NCBI GenBank assembly: GCA_934045075.1
Contig: OW203745.1
Span: 11,249,373-11,313,372, forward strand
Source: Yponomeuta sedellus
Lineage: Eukaryota; Arthropoda; Insecta; Lepidoptera; Yponomeutidae
DNA length: 64,000 nt
Direction: 5' to 3'
Part shown: positions 32,165 to 42,586 of the stretch, in pieces
How positions within the stretch are numbered: the stretch's first letter is position 1
Layout: every line of letters starts with the position of its first letter
The notes under the pieces: model-generated
Seen by the model: the letters and a program-made list of their open reading frames with translations, nothing else
The model's database searches: none
What the model was told of the DNA's origin: nothing
Position numbers and translations under genes: made by a program

Positions 32165-32522
32165 ATATCAACAGTCAGAGGCCTTAGGGTGGCTTAAAAA
32201 CTTATGACAATAAGAACCTATTTAGAGGCTAAAAGTTCCATCCATGCCGGAATTCGAACCCGCGACCTCTGGCTAGAGGTCGCGGGTTCGAATCCATGGG
32301 CATGGGTGGAATTTTTGGCCTCTAAATAGGTTTTTAAAATTGTCCATAGTACGAGTAAGTGCATTAAAAATTATATAATTATGACAGTAAGACCAGCCAC
32401 TAGTCTTGCAAGCCTCCACCAATCCGGACTTAGACCCCGTGATGGAGTATGGCTATACACGTACCTTTCTAAGGGAAGAGACTCGTGCCCCTCGGTGGGG
32501 ACATAATGGGTTGATGATGATG
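32165..32522 (+). repeat. 5S-SINE ((ATG)n subfamily) carrying a T1 insertion
   Basis: 32165-32210 and 32384-32522 are one SINE ending gggttgatgatgatgatc. It is split by a T1 fold-back with ttatgaca(a/g)taag on both sides. Confidence 0.75.
32214..32372. repeat. T1 fold-back pair
   Basis: Minus end plus box B (cgcgacctctggc) meets its own complement (agaggtcgcgggttcg), making a long near-perfect hairpin. Confidence 0.85.
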
Positions 32523-33350
32523 ATCTTTATCCCAGTGGCAGCGCTAGTTAGCACCTCCTAGCACCTTAACCTGACTACGGAACCCTGGAACAGCGATTTC
32601 TTCCTCCGACTGAGCTGGAATCGAATTGTGAAGCCTGTCTTTCTGTCCTCGTGTTCTGCGCTTTTTCTTTAGCGGCAATTTCTCGCCACGGAAATTACGG
32701 GTTGGGGTGCTACTCAGGATTTTATATAGAGGAATAGATTTTGTATACTAATTGTGTTATCCAAAGAATATTATTAAAAATCTATGTCTTTGCCAGAGGC
32801 ACAGAATTGCTCACCGTAAACACACGGACTTGCACCCAAATATATGTAATGTTATGTTTTTTCCTTAAAAATAAGTTAAGGTTATTGTATAAGGTCACGA
32901 CCTTGAAAATATAAAACTATTGTTATTTTCAAGTCTAGACTGATGAGGTTAACGTAGATGTAATTATAGCATGTAACCATTACTTTCATAATAAACTAAA
33001 TCATAATGTAATACTTTTAAATAAAGATTTTAATCTTTAAACTATTAATATAAAAACGAAACTAAACCTAAAATCTATTTTATAATTCAAATAAAATATT
33101 TGAGCCAGATCGCTGTCGGGCGGTAGAGTACCAAGAAGGCTGGCGGCATTGCCTCGCGTAATATTAAGAAATATCTTATAATTTATTTAGGAAAAATATA
33201 TTGTTCAGTACATACGCAGATAAACAATGCGGCGATAGTTACGATAGAGATCACAAAACTATTCATGCGATATCATGACCACACAAGCGATAAGTACGAT
33301 AATATTACTCTGGCGTACCTAACATGTATCTATTAATTTAAATAAATATT
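32520..33350. other. Unassigned DNA with LINE-like scraps
   Basis: 32896-32940 carries the gaccttgaaaata inverted repeat also at 9.6 kb. 33100-33180 resembles 57.98 kb. No gene. Confidence 0.35.
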
Positions 33351-33354
33351 GTGA

Positions 33355-33524
33355 TTGTAGACTTTTAGTCTGGATCTACTTACGGGTGTTGTTATATAGG
33401 AAGTGTCCGACCAGGTTTCGCTCCGATTCGCAGAGCTTAATCATGGTGAGCAGAGACGGAGCTCGCGTCGTCGGTTGCTCGTCTCACACTCAAAGATCTC
33501 TAGATCCGGACTAAAAGTCTACAA
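33355..33524. mobile_element. 170-bp MITE
   Basis: ttgtagacttttagtctgga(tct) and (aga)tccggactaaaagtctacaa are near-perfect inverted ends. Confidence 0.85.
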
Positions 33525-33654
33525 TGTGTTGTGCTTACGAAAGTTTTAGATCAAAAATATTGTGATGTTATTCAATACGGCTTAATAATCTTCAAGTCGC
33601 GTTGGCTGTTTAAAACGACAGAGTCAGGGCATATTTTGCGCTTGTACAATAATC

Positions 33655-33800
33655 CTAGTAATATTCTAAACGCAAAAGTTTGTAAGTATGGATGGACTTT
33701 TGTTATTCTTTCACGTACAAACTACTGAATGGATTTTGATGAAACTTTACAATAATATAGCTTTTACATCAGAATAACACATAGACTACAATTTATAAAG
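33655..33800 (+). mobile_element. LEP1-like Helitron fragment
   Basis: cgcaaaagtttgtaagtatg ... cacgtacaaactactgaatg gattttgatgaaac ... aacacatagactac. Confidence 0.6.
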
Positions 33801-33879
33801 ATATTTTGTGATATTTTTCAAATGCGACAAAAAAAATTGTGACAATTTTAATTTCATAATGCTAGTTCTTTTCTACGTC

Positions 33880-33975
33880 ACGCCACGCTAAATACGTCAC
33901 GCCATGCTAAGTATTTCGAGAACTACTCGAGTACTACTTTCGAGTAGTAGCTACTCGAAATACTAATCCTGCGCA
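33880..33975. repeat. Short tandem and hairpin cluster
   Basis: cgtcacgcca(c/t)gctaa is repeated in tandem, followed by tatttcgag ... tcgagtagtagctactcga ... ctcgaaata inversions. Confidence 0.6.
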
Positions 33976-34247
33976 GACGAAGTTATGGGCACCAACTACT
34001 ATTAAATAACAAAATACAAACAAGAATCACTTTGCGCAAAATATTTTTGTCAATTGGGGAAAAAAAAAATATACCTATTCGCGAATAATTGGAAACGGGC
34101 ATTTTGGTGTTGTGATGCAGGCTAGTGAAAAATCGTGGCTTGTGTAAAGAAACTCCGTTTTAGCCTCCTATCTGGTATCTGCCTACCTTTACCCCATGAT
34201 AAGATTAAAAGTAAATTTCTATACAAATAAGCTCGCTACTCGCTGTA

Positions 34248-34371
34248 AGGTCCGCCACTGTCTTACAAACTTCCACCAACCCGGACTTTGCCCCCGAGGA
34301 GTATGGCCTAACTTTCCTGCGATGCAGAAAAAGGCCCGTGCCGCAGCACAGGGGACATACAATCGTTGATA
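34248..34371 (+). repeat. 5S-SINE, 3' part
   Basis: tgtaaggtccgccactgtct to caatcgttgatatcg. Confidence 0.75.
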
Positions 34372-34906
34372 TCGAAGATTGCCTGTGTACTTTTGTGTAT
34401 ATCTTCTATAATACGTATAATAATGAATAACTGAATGTGTTGGTAAGCGCAAATTTTGGCCGATTTTACTAATTCCTTTTTAAGAATATTCCTTGATATT
34501 TTAACGTGAGCGTAAAGTGAGCGTATCCAATTACGCGATCATTTAATGCTTGGTTACCGCTTCGAAAATTGGCCATAACTTTTTCGAATCCAACCATATC
34601 GCAAATTTACCGGCGGAAACTCACAAAGTGGTTGCTTTACCAAGGGACTGAAATACAATACATCAGCTGATTTATTGACAGAGGATATCGAACTCAGTCG
34701 AGCGCAATGGAGTGGCGTCATTTGGAAATGGCGAGTAATTAACACACGCTAATGATGATAGGTTCGTTTTCCCGGTGAATAGGTGTTTTATTTTATTGGG
34801 TATAGTCCGTTTGTTTAGGGACTTGAACAATCTTGATACGTCTTTTTATCGAAACACATACTTTTTAGATAAAAATCATTATATTTTACTTGAATTACAT
34901 TAAATT

Positions 34907-35286
34907 TATACTATTTTTATTTTTAATGCACTAACCCGTGCTAAGGAACAAATTTAAAAACCTATTTAGAGGCTAAAAATTTCACCCATGCCGGGATTCG
35001 AAACCGCAACCTCTGGCTATCCGTGCCAGCGCTCTACCAATTGAGCCAATGGGCGACTTATTAAGCCCATGGGCGACTCACGGCATCAGTGAAATTTCGA
35101 ACCTCTTAACAATATTCTCTGTATTACGTACAGGCAGCGACATCTGACTTAAGCAAATTGCATTACTTACAGCCCCGACTACCTACTTTGCAGTTAGGTT
35201 TTAACATCGGAACGATATCACTGTACCCACATGATTATACTATTTTTATTTTTAATGCACTAACCCGTGCTAAGGAATAAATTTAA
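34907..35286 (-). repeat. T1 repeat: complete unit followed in tandem by a second
   Basis: A unit of ~325 bp (with an extra ttattaagcccatgggcgac duplication inside) is directly followed at ~35235 by the start of the next unit, which then turns into the fold-back at 35287. Confidence 0.85.
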
Positions 35287-36462
35287 AAACCTATTTAGAG
35301 GCTAAAAATTTCACCCATGCCGGGATTCGAACCCGTCGCCTGTAGTCGCCCATTGGCTCAATTGGTAGAGCGATGGCATGGATAGCCAGAGGTTGCGGGT
35401 TCGAATCCCGGCATGGGTGAAATTTTTAGCCTCTAAATAGGTTTTTAAATACATTAAATTTGTAAAAAATTAAAGTTGTGGACTGAAAGAGGATGTAGTG
35501 ACTAGAATCGAGAAAGGATTGTTGCGTTGGTTTGGACATGTGGAGAGGATGAAGGAAGAAAGATTGACGAAACAAATATATATTGCGAATGTAAGTGGAA
35601 GGATTGGTAAGGGCCGTCCCAGGCGGACATACATCGACCAGATATTGGATATACAAAGGGAAAAATAAAAAGTACCCGGAACCGGCGTGCATGCATGCAA
35701 CGACTTATGAACGTTGATGAAGCGAAGGTGATCTGTCAGGATCGTGGCAAGTGGCAGTCCCTGGTCTCTGCCTATCCCTCTGGGATACAGGCATGAGGTT
35801 ATGTATGTATGTATGTATGTATGTATGTATGTATGTATGTATGTATGTATGTATGTATGTATGTATGTATGTATGTATGTATGTATGTATGTATGTATGT
35901 ATGTATGTATGTATGTATGTATGTATGTATGTATGTATGTATGTATGTATGTATGTATGTATGTATGTATGTATGTATGTATGTATGTATGTATGTATGT
36001 ATGTATGTATGTATGTATGTATGTATGTATGTATGTACATTACATTTCAGAGTAAACTGGTAATGTGTAAATATTTTTGATTTAAAAGGTGAGTATTTCA
36101 ATAAAAAGACGTAAATTGTTTAAAATTTTTTAAGTACCTAAATAAATGGACTATAATAGCTATTGAAATAAAACACCTACACATCGGCAATAATACACAT
36201 AAACCACTTCATTTACGTGAAAAAGGGTCCATGTAGCAAATATCTGATCCGAGAAGAGTACTTCAATAATTAATTAAGATACGATAGTTTTAAGTAAAAG
36301 GTGAATTGTACATAAAAATTGGTACTTTTCTGGAAGAGATCACTTTAAGTAATACGGCCGCCGAATGCCATCACATGACAGCTGGCACCAATGGCTTAAC
36401 GTTCCTTTCGAAGCACGGAAGCGCTCGGAAAAAAATCAACTAGCGGTAGTCATGGGACTGTC
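35287..36462 (+). repeat. Tandem segmental duplication, copy 1 (1176 bp)
   Basis: Contains a T1 fold-back, a LINE 3' end, (TATG)n and a minus 5S-SINE piece. Everything is repeated in 36463-37570. Junction: gggactgtc | aaacctatttag. Confidence 0.9.
35472..36036 (+). mobile_element. LINE 3' end (RWFGHVERM type) with (TATG)n tail
   Basis: In interrupted frames: LLRWFGHVERMKEERLTKQI, YIANVSGRIGKGRPRRTYID, SPWSLPIPLGYRHEVM. This is the C-terminus of an RTE-like LINE ORF. The tail (35799-36036) is ~59 TATG units. Confidence 0.85.
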
Positions 36463-37570
36463 AAACCTATTTAGAGGCTAAAAATTTCACCCATGCCGGG
36501 ATTCGAACCCGTCGCCTGTAGTCGCCCATTGGCTCAATTGGTAGAGCGATGGCATGGATAGCCAGAGGTTGCGGGTTCGAATCCCGGCATGGGTGAAATT
36601 TTTAGCCTCTAAATAGGTTTTTAAATACATTAAATTTGTAAAAAATTAAAGTTGTGGACTGAAAGAGGATGTAGTGACTAGAATCGAGAAAGGATTGTTG
36701 CGTTGGTTTGGACATGTGGAGAGGATGAAGGAAGAAAGATTGACGAAACAAATATATATTGCGAATGTAAGTGGAAGGATTGGTAAGGGCCGTCCCAGGC
36801 GGACATACATCGACCAGATATTGGATATACAAAGGGAAAAATAAAAAGTACCCGGAACCGGCGTGCATGCATGCAACGACTTATGAACGTTGATGAAGCG
36901 AAGGTGATCTGTCAGGATCGTGGCAAGTGGCAGTCCCTGGTCTCTGCCTATCCCTCTGGGATACAGGCATGAGGTTATGTATGTATGTATGTATGTATGT
37001 ATGTATGTATGTATGTATGTATGTATGTATGTATGTATGTATGTATGTATGTATGTATGTATGTATGTATGTATGTATGTATGTATGTATGTATGTATGT
37101 ATGTATGTATGTATGTATGTATGTATGTATGTATGTATGTATGTACATTACATTTCAGAGTAAACTGGTAATGTGTAAATATTTTTGATTTAAAAGGTGA
37201 GTATTTCAATAAAAAGACGTAAATTGTTTAAAATTTTTTAAGTACCTAAATAAATGGACTATAATAGCTATTGAAATAAAACACCTACACATCGGCAATA
37301 ATACACATAAACCACTTCATTTACGTGAAAAAGGGTCCATGTAGCAAATATCTGATCCGAGAAGAGTACTTCAATAATTAATTAAGATACGATAGTTTTA
37401 AGTAAAAGGTGAATTGTACATAAAAATTGGTACTTTTCTGGAAGAGATCACTTTAAGTAATACGGCCGCCGAATGCCATCACATGACAGCTGGCACCAAT
37501 GGCTTAACGTTCCTTTCGAAGCACGGAAGCGCTCGGAAAAAAATCAACTAGCGGTAGTCATGGGACTGTC
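36463..37570 (+). repeat. Tandem segmental duplication, copy 2 (1108 bp)
   Basis: By eye identical to copy 1 outside the microsatellite. The 68-bp length difference is exactly 17 TATG units. Confidence 0.9.
36648..37146 (+). mobile_element. LINE 3' end with (TATG)n tail, duplicate
   Basis: Second copy of the 35.47 kb LINE fragment; the tail is 36975-37146. Confidence 0.85.
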
Positions 37571-37950
37571 ACCAATGCAGCACCTGACCACCATGGAGGC
37601 AAGTCCGGATTATTGGAGGTCGGTCGTATATTTACAATACATGAGCACATAGTAGCAGCCCTATGCAGCCGAAGGTAGGTGCTCGCAATTCTGCATTTCT
37701 GCTCGACTAAACCGGGTATTACGTTTTCTTTCGGATTGGAAATTCCGTCTCGTACTTTTCCACGGATTAGTTTTTCCGTTCCTTTCGATCCGATGCGGAT
37801 TCTTTCCGCAGCAATAGATGGTCTTGTTGAGTTATTGGATGTTACGTAAGGACCTTGTTCTATTATAAAACGAATCAAGCAACCTACTAGTTAGACCTGA
37901 GATTTTCGCACTTAGTCTCATAGTTGGGCCATTGAGTCATTATAAAATAT
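37570..37950. other. SINE remnant then unassigned DNA
   Basis: 37570-37620 continues degraded 5S-SINE sequence (cagcacctgaccaccatgga, caagtccggatt). After that no feature is recognised. Confidence 0.4.
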
Positions 37951-37952
37951 AT

Positions 37953-38216
37953 AGTCTTCTTCTTTAGGCTATATTAGTCCACTGCTGGACATAGCCCTCC
38001 CCTTATGAGCACTACAGCGCAAGGTTGTGCCATCATTGGGGGGTAATGCCCATAATCCCCACGCTGGGTATGCGGGTTGGGGATCGCAGTTTGGTGGAAT
38101 TGTACTGCAAAGGGGTGCTGCTGCCCACCCCGGTTTGTGTCCCTTAGTCGCCTTTTACGACACCCAAGAATTTGGGTTGGTGCTATTCTCTAGGCCGACA
38201 CCACACGGGTTATTGT
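37953..38216 (-). mobile_element. RTE-like LINE 3' end
   Basis: Inverse of ...gggctatgtccagcagtgga ctaatatagcc with (GAA)n tail. The upstream part (aaaggcgactaagggacaca, inverse) matches 29.9-30.1 kb. Confidence 0.75.
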
Positions 38217-38365
38217 AAAATAGAGGAATACCTAGAAAATAATACATTCAACTAATCTAAAAAAAATTCTAATAATCTACAAAGAAATTTGTTGGTAATG
38301 AACTTAGTAATGATTTAATAATTTTATTATCGTATTTAAAATAATTATATTATATCAATAATTAT

Positions 38366-38472
38366 GAAGCGCTCGGAAAAAAGCCTATCCGTCCAGCACC
38401 TGACCGCACCTGTTGTTGCTCCATTCTAGTGTTCGAATCCAATTACTCGGTTTCACTAGGCTACCAGCGCTG
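38366..38472 (-). repeat. 5S-SINE head
   Basis: Reverse head: gtccagcacctgaccgcacc tgttgttgctc ... ggctaccagcgct, with an internal deletion after gaaaaaagcc. Confidence 0.7.
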
Positions 38473-38474
38473 AT

Positions 38475-40005
38475 CGATTGAGTGTTCCATTTTGTAAGCT
38501 CTATTCAGATTAAATACAAAATGCCTTATATTAAGTTTTATGCCTTGAATACAAAAAAAAAAACAAACAACTCACCTGTGTACCAGCGTATTTTATTTTA
38601 TCAGTTATGGAAGGACAACCATGCAATACTGTTATGGTTATTGTGGCAGAAAACGGTGTCTTCCTAAATTACCCCAGAATTTAATGGGCTGATGTGTGCC
38701 ATTTTATTTTTTATTTTTAGTTTCAATTTGGTGAAATACACTACAAACACTGGTGATTTTTTTGTGGTAGTAGTAATTACGAAATGTTGTTTAGTTATAA
38801 TTACAATTTAGGAAGACAATACTTTATGGCACAACCACAAAAAAGAATAACGCAAAACCTGAGAACCATTTCTTCAGTGTCAGGAAAGAAACCAGTTTCT
38901 TAAGGAAAAGTCTAAAATTATTTGGTCTTTAATTTGTATTAAACTTCGAAATGCAAATAGAATATTTTTGACTTATACCAACGACTTAAAGGAAAACATT
39001 GTGAGGAAACCTAAATAAAAAATTAAGATAAGATGAGAATATTCTTTACTGTATACCGGAAAATTGATACAGAAACAGCAGATACCGAATATACGATATA
39101 ATTGGCAGCCTTATTGCTTATAGCAATATCTTCTAGGCAAGCTCAAATTGCATAATTAAATAGTTATAGAGGTGTTTAAATTGCCAATCCGCGGTGAAGA
39201 CGCGTGATAATTAAGCCCATCATCAGTGTCTAAGAGAAGGCCCTGCAATCGGACATTTATAGGCTACATGGCTACATAAAAAAAGTTTATCCAGAATGCC
39301 TTAGGAAGAAGCCGTTGAAAAAACCCTTGTACCGGTACGATCCGGCACGGTATGCATGGTTCGCATTTCTTAACTTACGCTTGTTTCGGCGTAAAATGAA
39401 TAAAACATCAGGGATATTGTTGCCGTGGGCCACGTTTTTATGTTACACGCCGTAATTTAATATTGCGTTTTTCATGCGAAATTTAGCAGTACAGAAATTC
39501 AGAAATTTTAGAAGCAGTTTGCTGGATTCGAAACCATAGAAAGTTAATTGGGAGAATTGAAGGACTATTTTACTATATTTAAGCATAGGATTTTGTTAAC
39601 ATTAAATATTATCGTATGTTAGTAAAGATTTTCCCAAAAAACATAATATTTTATGCGTACGAACCTAACTTGATACGTAGGAAATTCTCTACGTACGGTG
39701 TTTTTTAACATTAGACTAAGAAAAATCACACAATTTTACCTGTGGATTGCGATTTTTTTCAGTAGTCGCTAGCCTCACTAATTGAAATAGAAATAGTTGA
39801 AATAGAATGAAATATTATATTATGTATGTTTACAAACCTTTTAAAAACCAATTTGGTATGCAATTAAAACATTATCTTACGTTATCGGTGTTTAAAATTT
39901 TCACCGGATTATTTTTCATGCTATGAGCAAACCAATTAAAAATGTTAAAATTCAAATTGTATACCGAGGAGAGCCAAAAATAAATTTCCAACTTTCTCAT
40001 TTGTT
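38475..40005. other. Unassigned intergenic DNA upstream of dpr
   Basis: 39085-39130 has a LINE 3' stem scrap (ggcagccttattgctt). 38990-39010 and 39175-39265 are SINE T3 pieces. No exon or promoter could be identified. Confidence 0.35.
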
Positions 40006-40009
40006 AGTT

Positions 40010-40195
40010 ATATATTAAACGGGTCAAATCGCGATTATTTATTAGGTAAAACGTAATTACTTTATTTCCCGACATTTCGGCAGTTTTACAGTTGCCGTGG
40101 TCTCGGGTAGACTGAGGTGGCGAGTACAGTATGAGTATCTATGTATAAGTATAACTATGTATGAGTATCGCGAATCATTAAGAAATACTTTCCCA
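40010..40195. repeat. cgtttcgg repeat (Penelope-like-type?), best copy
   Basis: gggtcaaatcgcgattattt ... cccgacatttcggcagtttt acagttgccgtggtctcggg ... tatgtatgagtatcgcgaat. The last part is the empty version of the SINE target at 1.24 kb. Confidence 0.5.
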
Positions 40196-40440
40196 TTTGA
40201 TGTTGAAGGCAGATTCCTGAATTGTGAATTTCACTAAGTAAATACTCAAGTAACGTTCTGTCACGCTCTTTTCTGACCAATTCGAAGAGAAAGCACTACA
40301 GTTAACTATTTACTTAGCGAAATTCTCAATTCAGAAATTGGCTCTGCGATTTTGTGAAATTATTTAGTTCACGACTAACCGCCCAATTTATGAAAATTCG
40401 TGATTGGAATCGTTTAACCGATCCCTTTCGTTGTTCCCAG

Positions 40441-40626
40441 GATGCAGAATCTAGCAAAATCTACACCCAAAAGCAGATCCCTCACGCGATACCAACCAAC
40501 AATGGGAGCTAGTGAAGTGAAACAAAGTGAAAAACGATGACCAAAAACAAAAGTGGCTCAACAAAAGACGGTCGGAAGTAGGTACAGTACGTCAAATGTG
40601 ATGCAACAAGAACAAGTGCCAAAACA
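40441..40626 (+). other. dpr: 5' leader of the dpr-family gene, probable internal 5' exon
   Basis: A pyrimidine-rich stretch ending in cccag at 40440 looks like a splice acceptor, so this leader probably belongs to an exon whose upstream non-coding partner is elsewhere. It contains upstream ATGs at 40442 (a 32-codon uORF), about 40538 (short) and 40601 (overlapping the main start out of frame). The main ATG at 40627 has A at -3. Assignment as leader is inferred from position and the acceptor-like signal only. Confidence 0.45.
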
Positions 40627-40828
40627 ATGTATTGGTGTAAAGGATTCCGAGTAATATATGTCTCGCTAATAGTGCTGGAAGTGAATCTGAACACACGAGC
40701 CATGGAGTCGCGCGCCTCTTTTCTGTCCGACAACGGCGATGAGCTAAGGTCTCTGGAGATTTGTACGGCGAGGAACCAGCAGAGACTTGGCAGCGTCTAC
40801 GGTAATTTCACGAGACATCATAAGAAGG
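40627..40828 (+). CDS. dpr: Dpr-family gene, first coding exon (N-terminus)
   Basis: 67 codons plus one base, ending at a GG|gtatgt donor (40829). The N-terminus MYWCKGFRVIYVSLIVLEVN is weakly signal-peptide-like: a short hydrophobic stretch after Lys/Arg, but with an internal Glu. Hydrophilic sequence follows, with an NFT glycosylation sequon near residue 59 and a basic HHKKG end. The phase-1 end matches either candidate acceptor of the next exon, and codon use looks coding. Dpr proteins are secreted or membrane-tethered IgSF molecules, so a signal peptide is expected here. I recognise no domain in this exon by itself; it joins the gene by order, strand and phase. If exon 2 starts at 42587, the protein begins M1-K67 and continues G-H-R-R-R. 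Confidence 0.55.
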
Positions 40829-40891
40829 GTATGTTCTGCTCTTACATTACGCGCGCCAAATCCAGAACGATTCCGTTCGTCTAACTTTAAA

Positions 40892-41160
40892 TGACATAAA
40901 CGTAACATTTACATACGGGCGTCTTGCAGAGACTTTTCTCATATTCAAAAATTGTTTCTATATGGATTGAATACTTCCATGTGAAATGCCTGTTTCTTGA
41001 ATTAAGTATCGGATGGTAACTCCTCTATCGCTTAATACAATTTTCTCGACTTTCGCAACATTTTCTGGGGTGACTAACGTCGATGGACGGCCGCAACGAT
41101 GTTCTACTTCCGTGCTCGTTCTCGCTACTCGCGAAATTGAGAAGCCCACCTTGCGACAGT
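40892..41160 (-). pseudogene. mariner-like transposase N-terminal (HTH) fragment in dpr intron 1
   Basis: On the minus strand the frame reads RTSTEVEHRCGRPST, LVTPENVAKVEKIVLSDR, VTIRYLIQETGISHGSI, a stop, then FLNMRKVSARRP. The GRPST...TPEN...ISHGS...L-MRKVSAR pattern matches the second HTH domain and linker of mariner transposases. No catalytic DDE part follows, and the stop after SIQSI shows decay. It lies just downstream of dpr exon 1, antisense to it. Sequence further upstream on the minus strand (41160-41320) is not recognisable as mariner. Confidence 0.65.
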
Positions 41161-41319
41161 GGAATACGGTGGAGCAGACTCTCCTAATGTTGCTTCCAAA
41201 TCACAATGAAGCTCTTGCGTCGTTATTTTTTTTAGCAGAGGTATTTAAACGGCTTTCACTTCGTTTTTCTCCATATTCGAGAACACGTTCCGACACAAAG
41301 AAAACAAATGACTACATTT

Positions 41320-41895
41320 AAAAAAAACAAAAGAGAACCGAAGATGTTTTTCTTTATTAATATAACAATCTTAGATATACCTGCCAGTATTTATTTTTTC
41401 TTAGCAAGAAGTATGTCGTTCTCACTTTTTTTGATCCCCCTCGTACTAACAGAAAATGTTATAGAATGAATGGTAACATAAGTTTCAAACAAGGACTTTT
41501 TACACCTGGTCGTCAACGGAAAACAAAGTTGAAACTCTTTTCATTTCATTCAACACAAACTACATTAAGTAAAATAGTTTTGTGTCGCTATGTAAATGAA
41601 CCAATATAGGGTGGAACAAAATCGTCATGTTAGTCACGTGCATTAACATGTGAACACCTTAGAATCTTGTCACATTTCTCTTCTACCCTGATGTATGAGA
41701 AACTAACTATTTTGACTTTGAATAAATACTAAAGTGTATACATGTTAGTACCCGTGATTATACATCCAAAATTGAAAGTTCCGCTTTTCAATGCTTTCAT
41801 TATGGTGACTAACTAAGAAATAGCCAAAGAAAGGTCATTATGAAAAAAATATAGTCATTACGCTACAGTTGAAAAGCTGATTATGCCGTAAGTTT
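41320..41895. other. dpr intron 1, unassigned
   Basis: No recognisable feature. Confidence 0.35.
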
Positions 41896-41898
41896 AAA

Positions 41899-42113
41899 CC
41901 TTAGACGGAGTTTACACGTTCAGTCTGGCGTCAGTTCAGTCCGTGACCTTGATCAAGCTCGGATTGATGCCAAATTGATGAAGTATCAAAATATTCAAAT
42001 ATCCAGTCAGTCTGGTCCATCAGTCCACTGAGTAGACAATCAGTCTGCCGTCAGTCTAACCAGACTGATGGCATTGACTGACGTCAGATTGAACGTGTAA
42101 ACTCAGTCTTAGG
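41899..42113. mobile_element. MITE with gagtttacacgttca ends in dpr intron 1
   Basis: gagtttacacgttcagtctg and its near complement (cagattgaacgtgtaaactc) bound a ~215-bp element rich in CAGTC motifs. Confidence 0.8.
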
Positions 42114-42586
42114 ACAGATATTTTTATTTTAAAAAGCGTACAGGCCTAGAACTCTCCAATTGTGGATGTATATGAGAATTTTGTTACATTCTGTACGGAT
42201 TTAATATTTCAATGTATTATATATCAACTTTTCATATTTTATAATATACATTTGTAAGTCACATTGCTTTAAGGTAAAGTCGCAGTACTTTTACTAAAAA
42301 AACATTGTTAAATAGCTCACTCTTTCAATAATTAGTTTATTACATTAGTTTTTTGGATCCTTGTTCTAAATACAGGTGTTTTAGAAAAGGACATTGAGAT
42401 AAAAAAGTCAATGTTTTCTGCGATAAATAATTACCATCTCAACGGAAATGCTAATCAAGTTATTGAAGTTTCCATGGAGCCTATTTTCATTGATCCTATC
42501 TTGTTTAGTAAACATCTTCACGAACCACTTAGATGAGCGAAATTCTCAATTACAAGCAGAAATTAAAATAATAATTCCATCCACAG

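Noticed and set aside
35800..36036. CRISPR-like or regulatory array
   Set aside because: Simple tetranucleotide repeat without spacers, in a eukaryotic context.
35744..36101. ORFs of repeated YVCM / YIHT on both strands (also 36646-37209)
   Set aside because: They are translations of the (TATG)n LINE tail; no non-repeat coding content.
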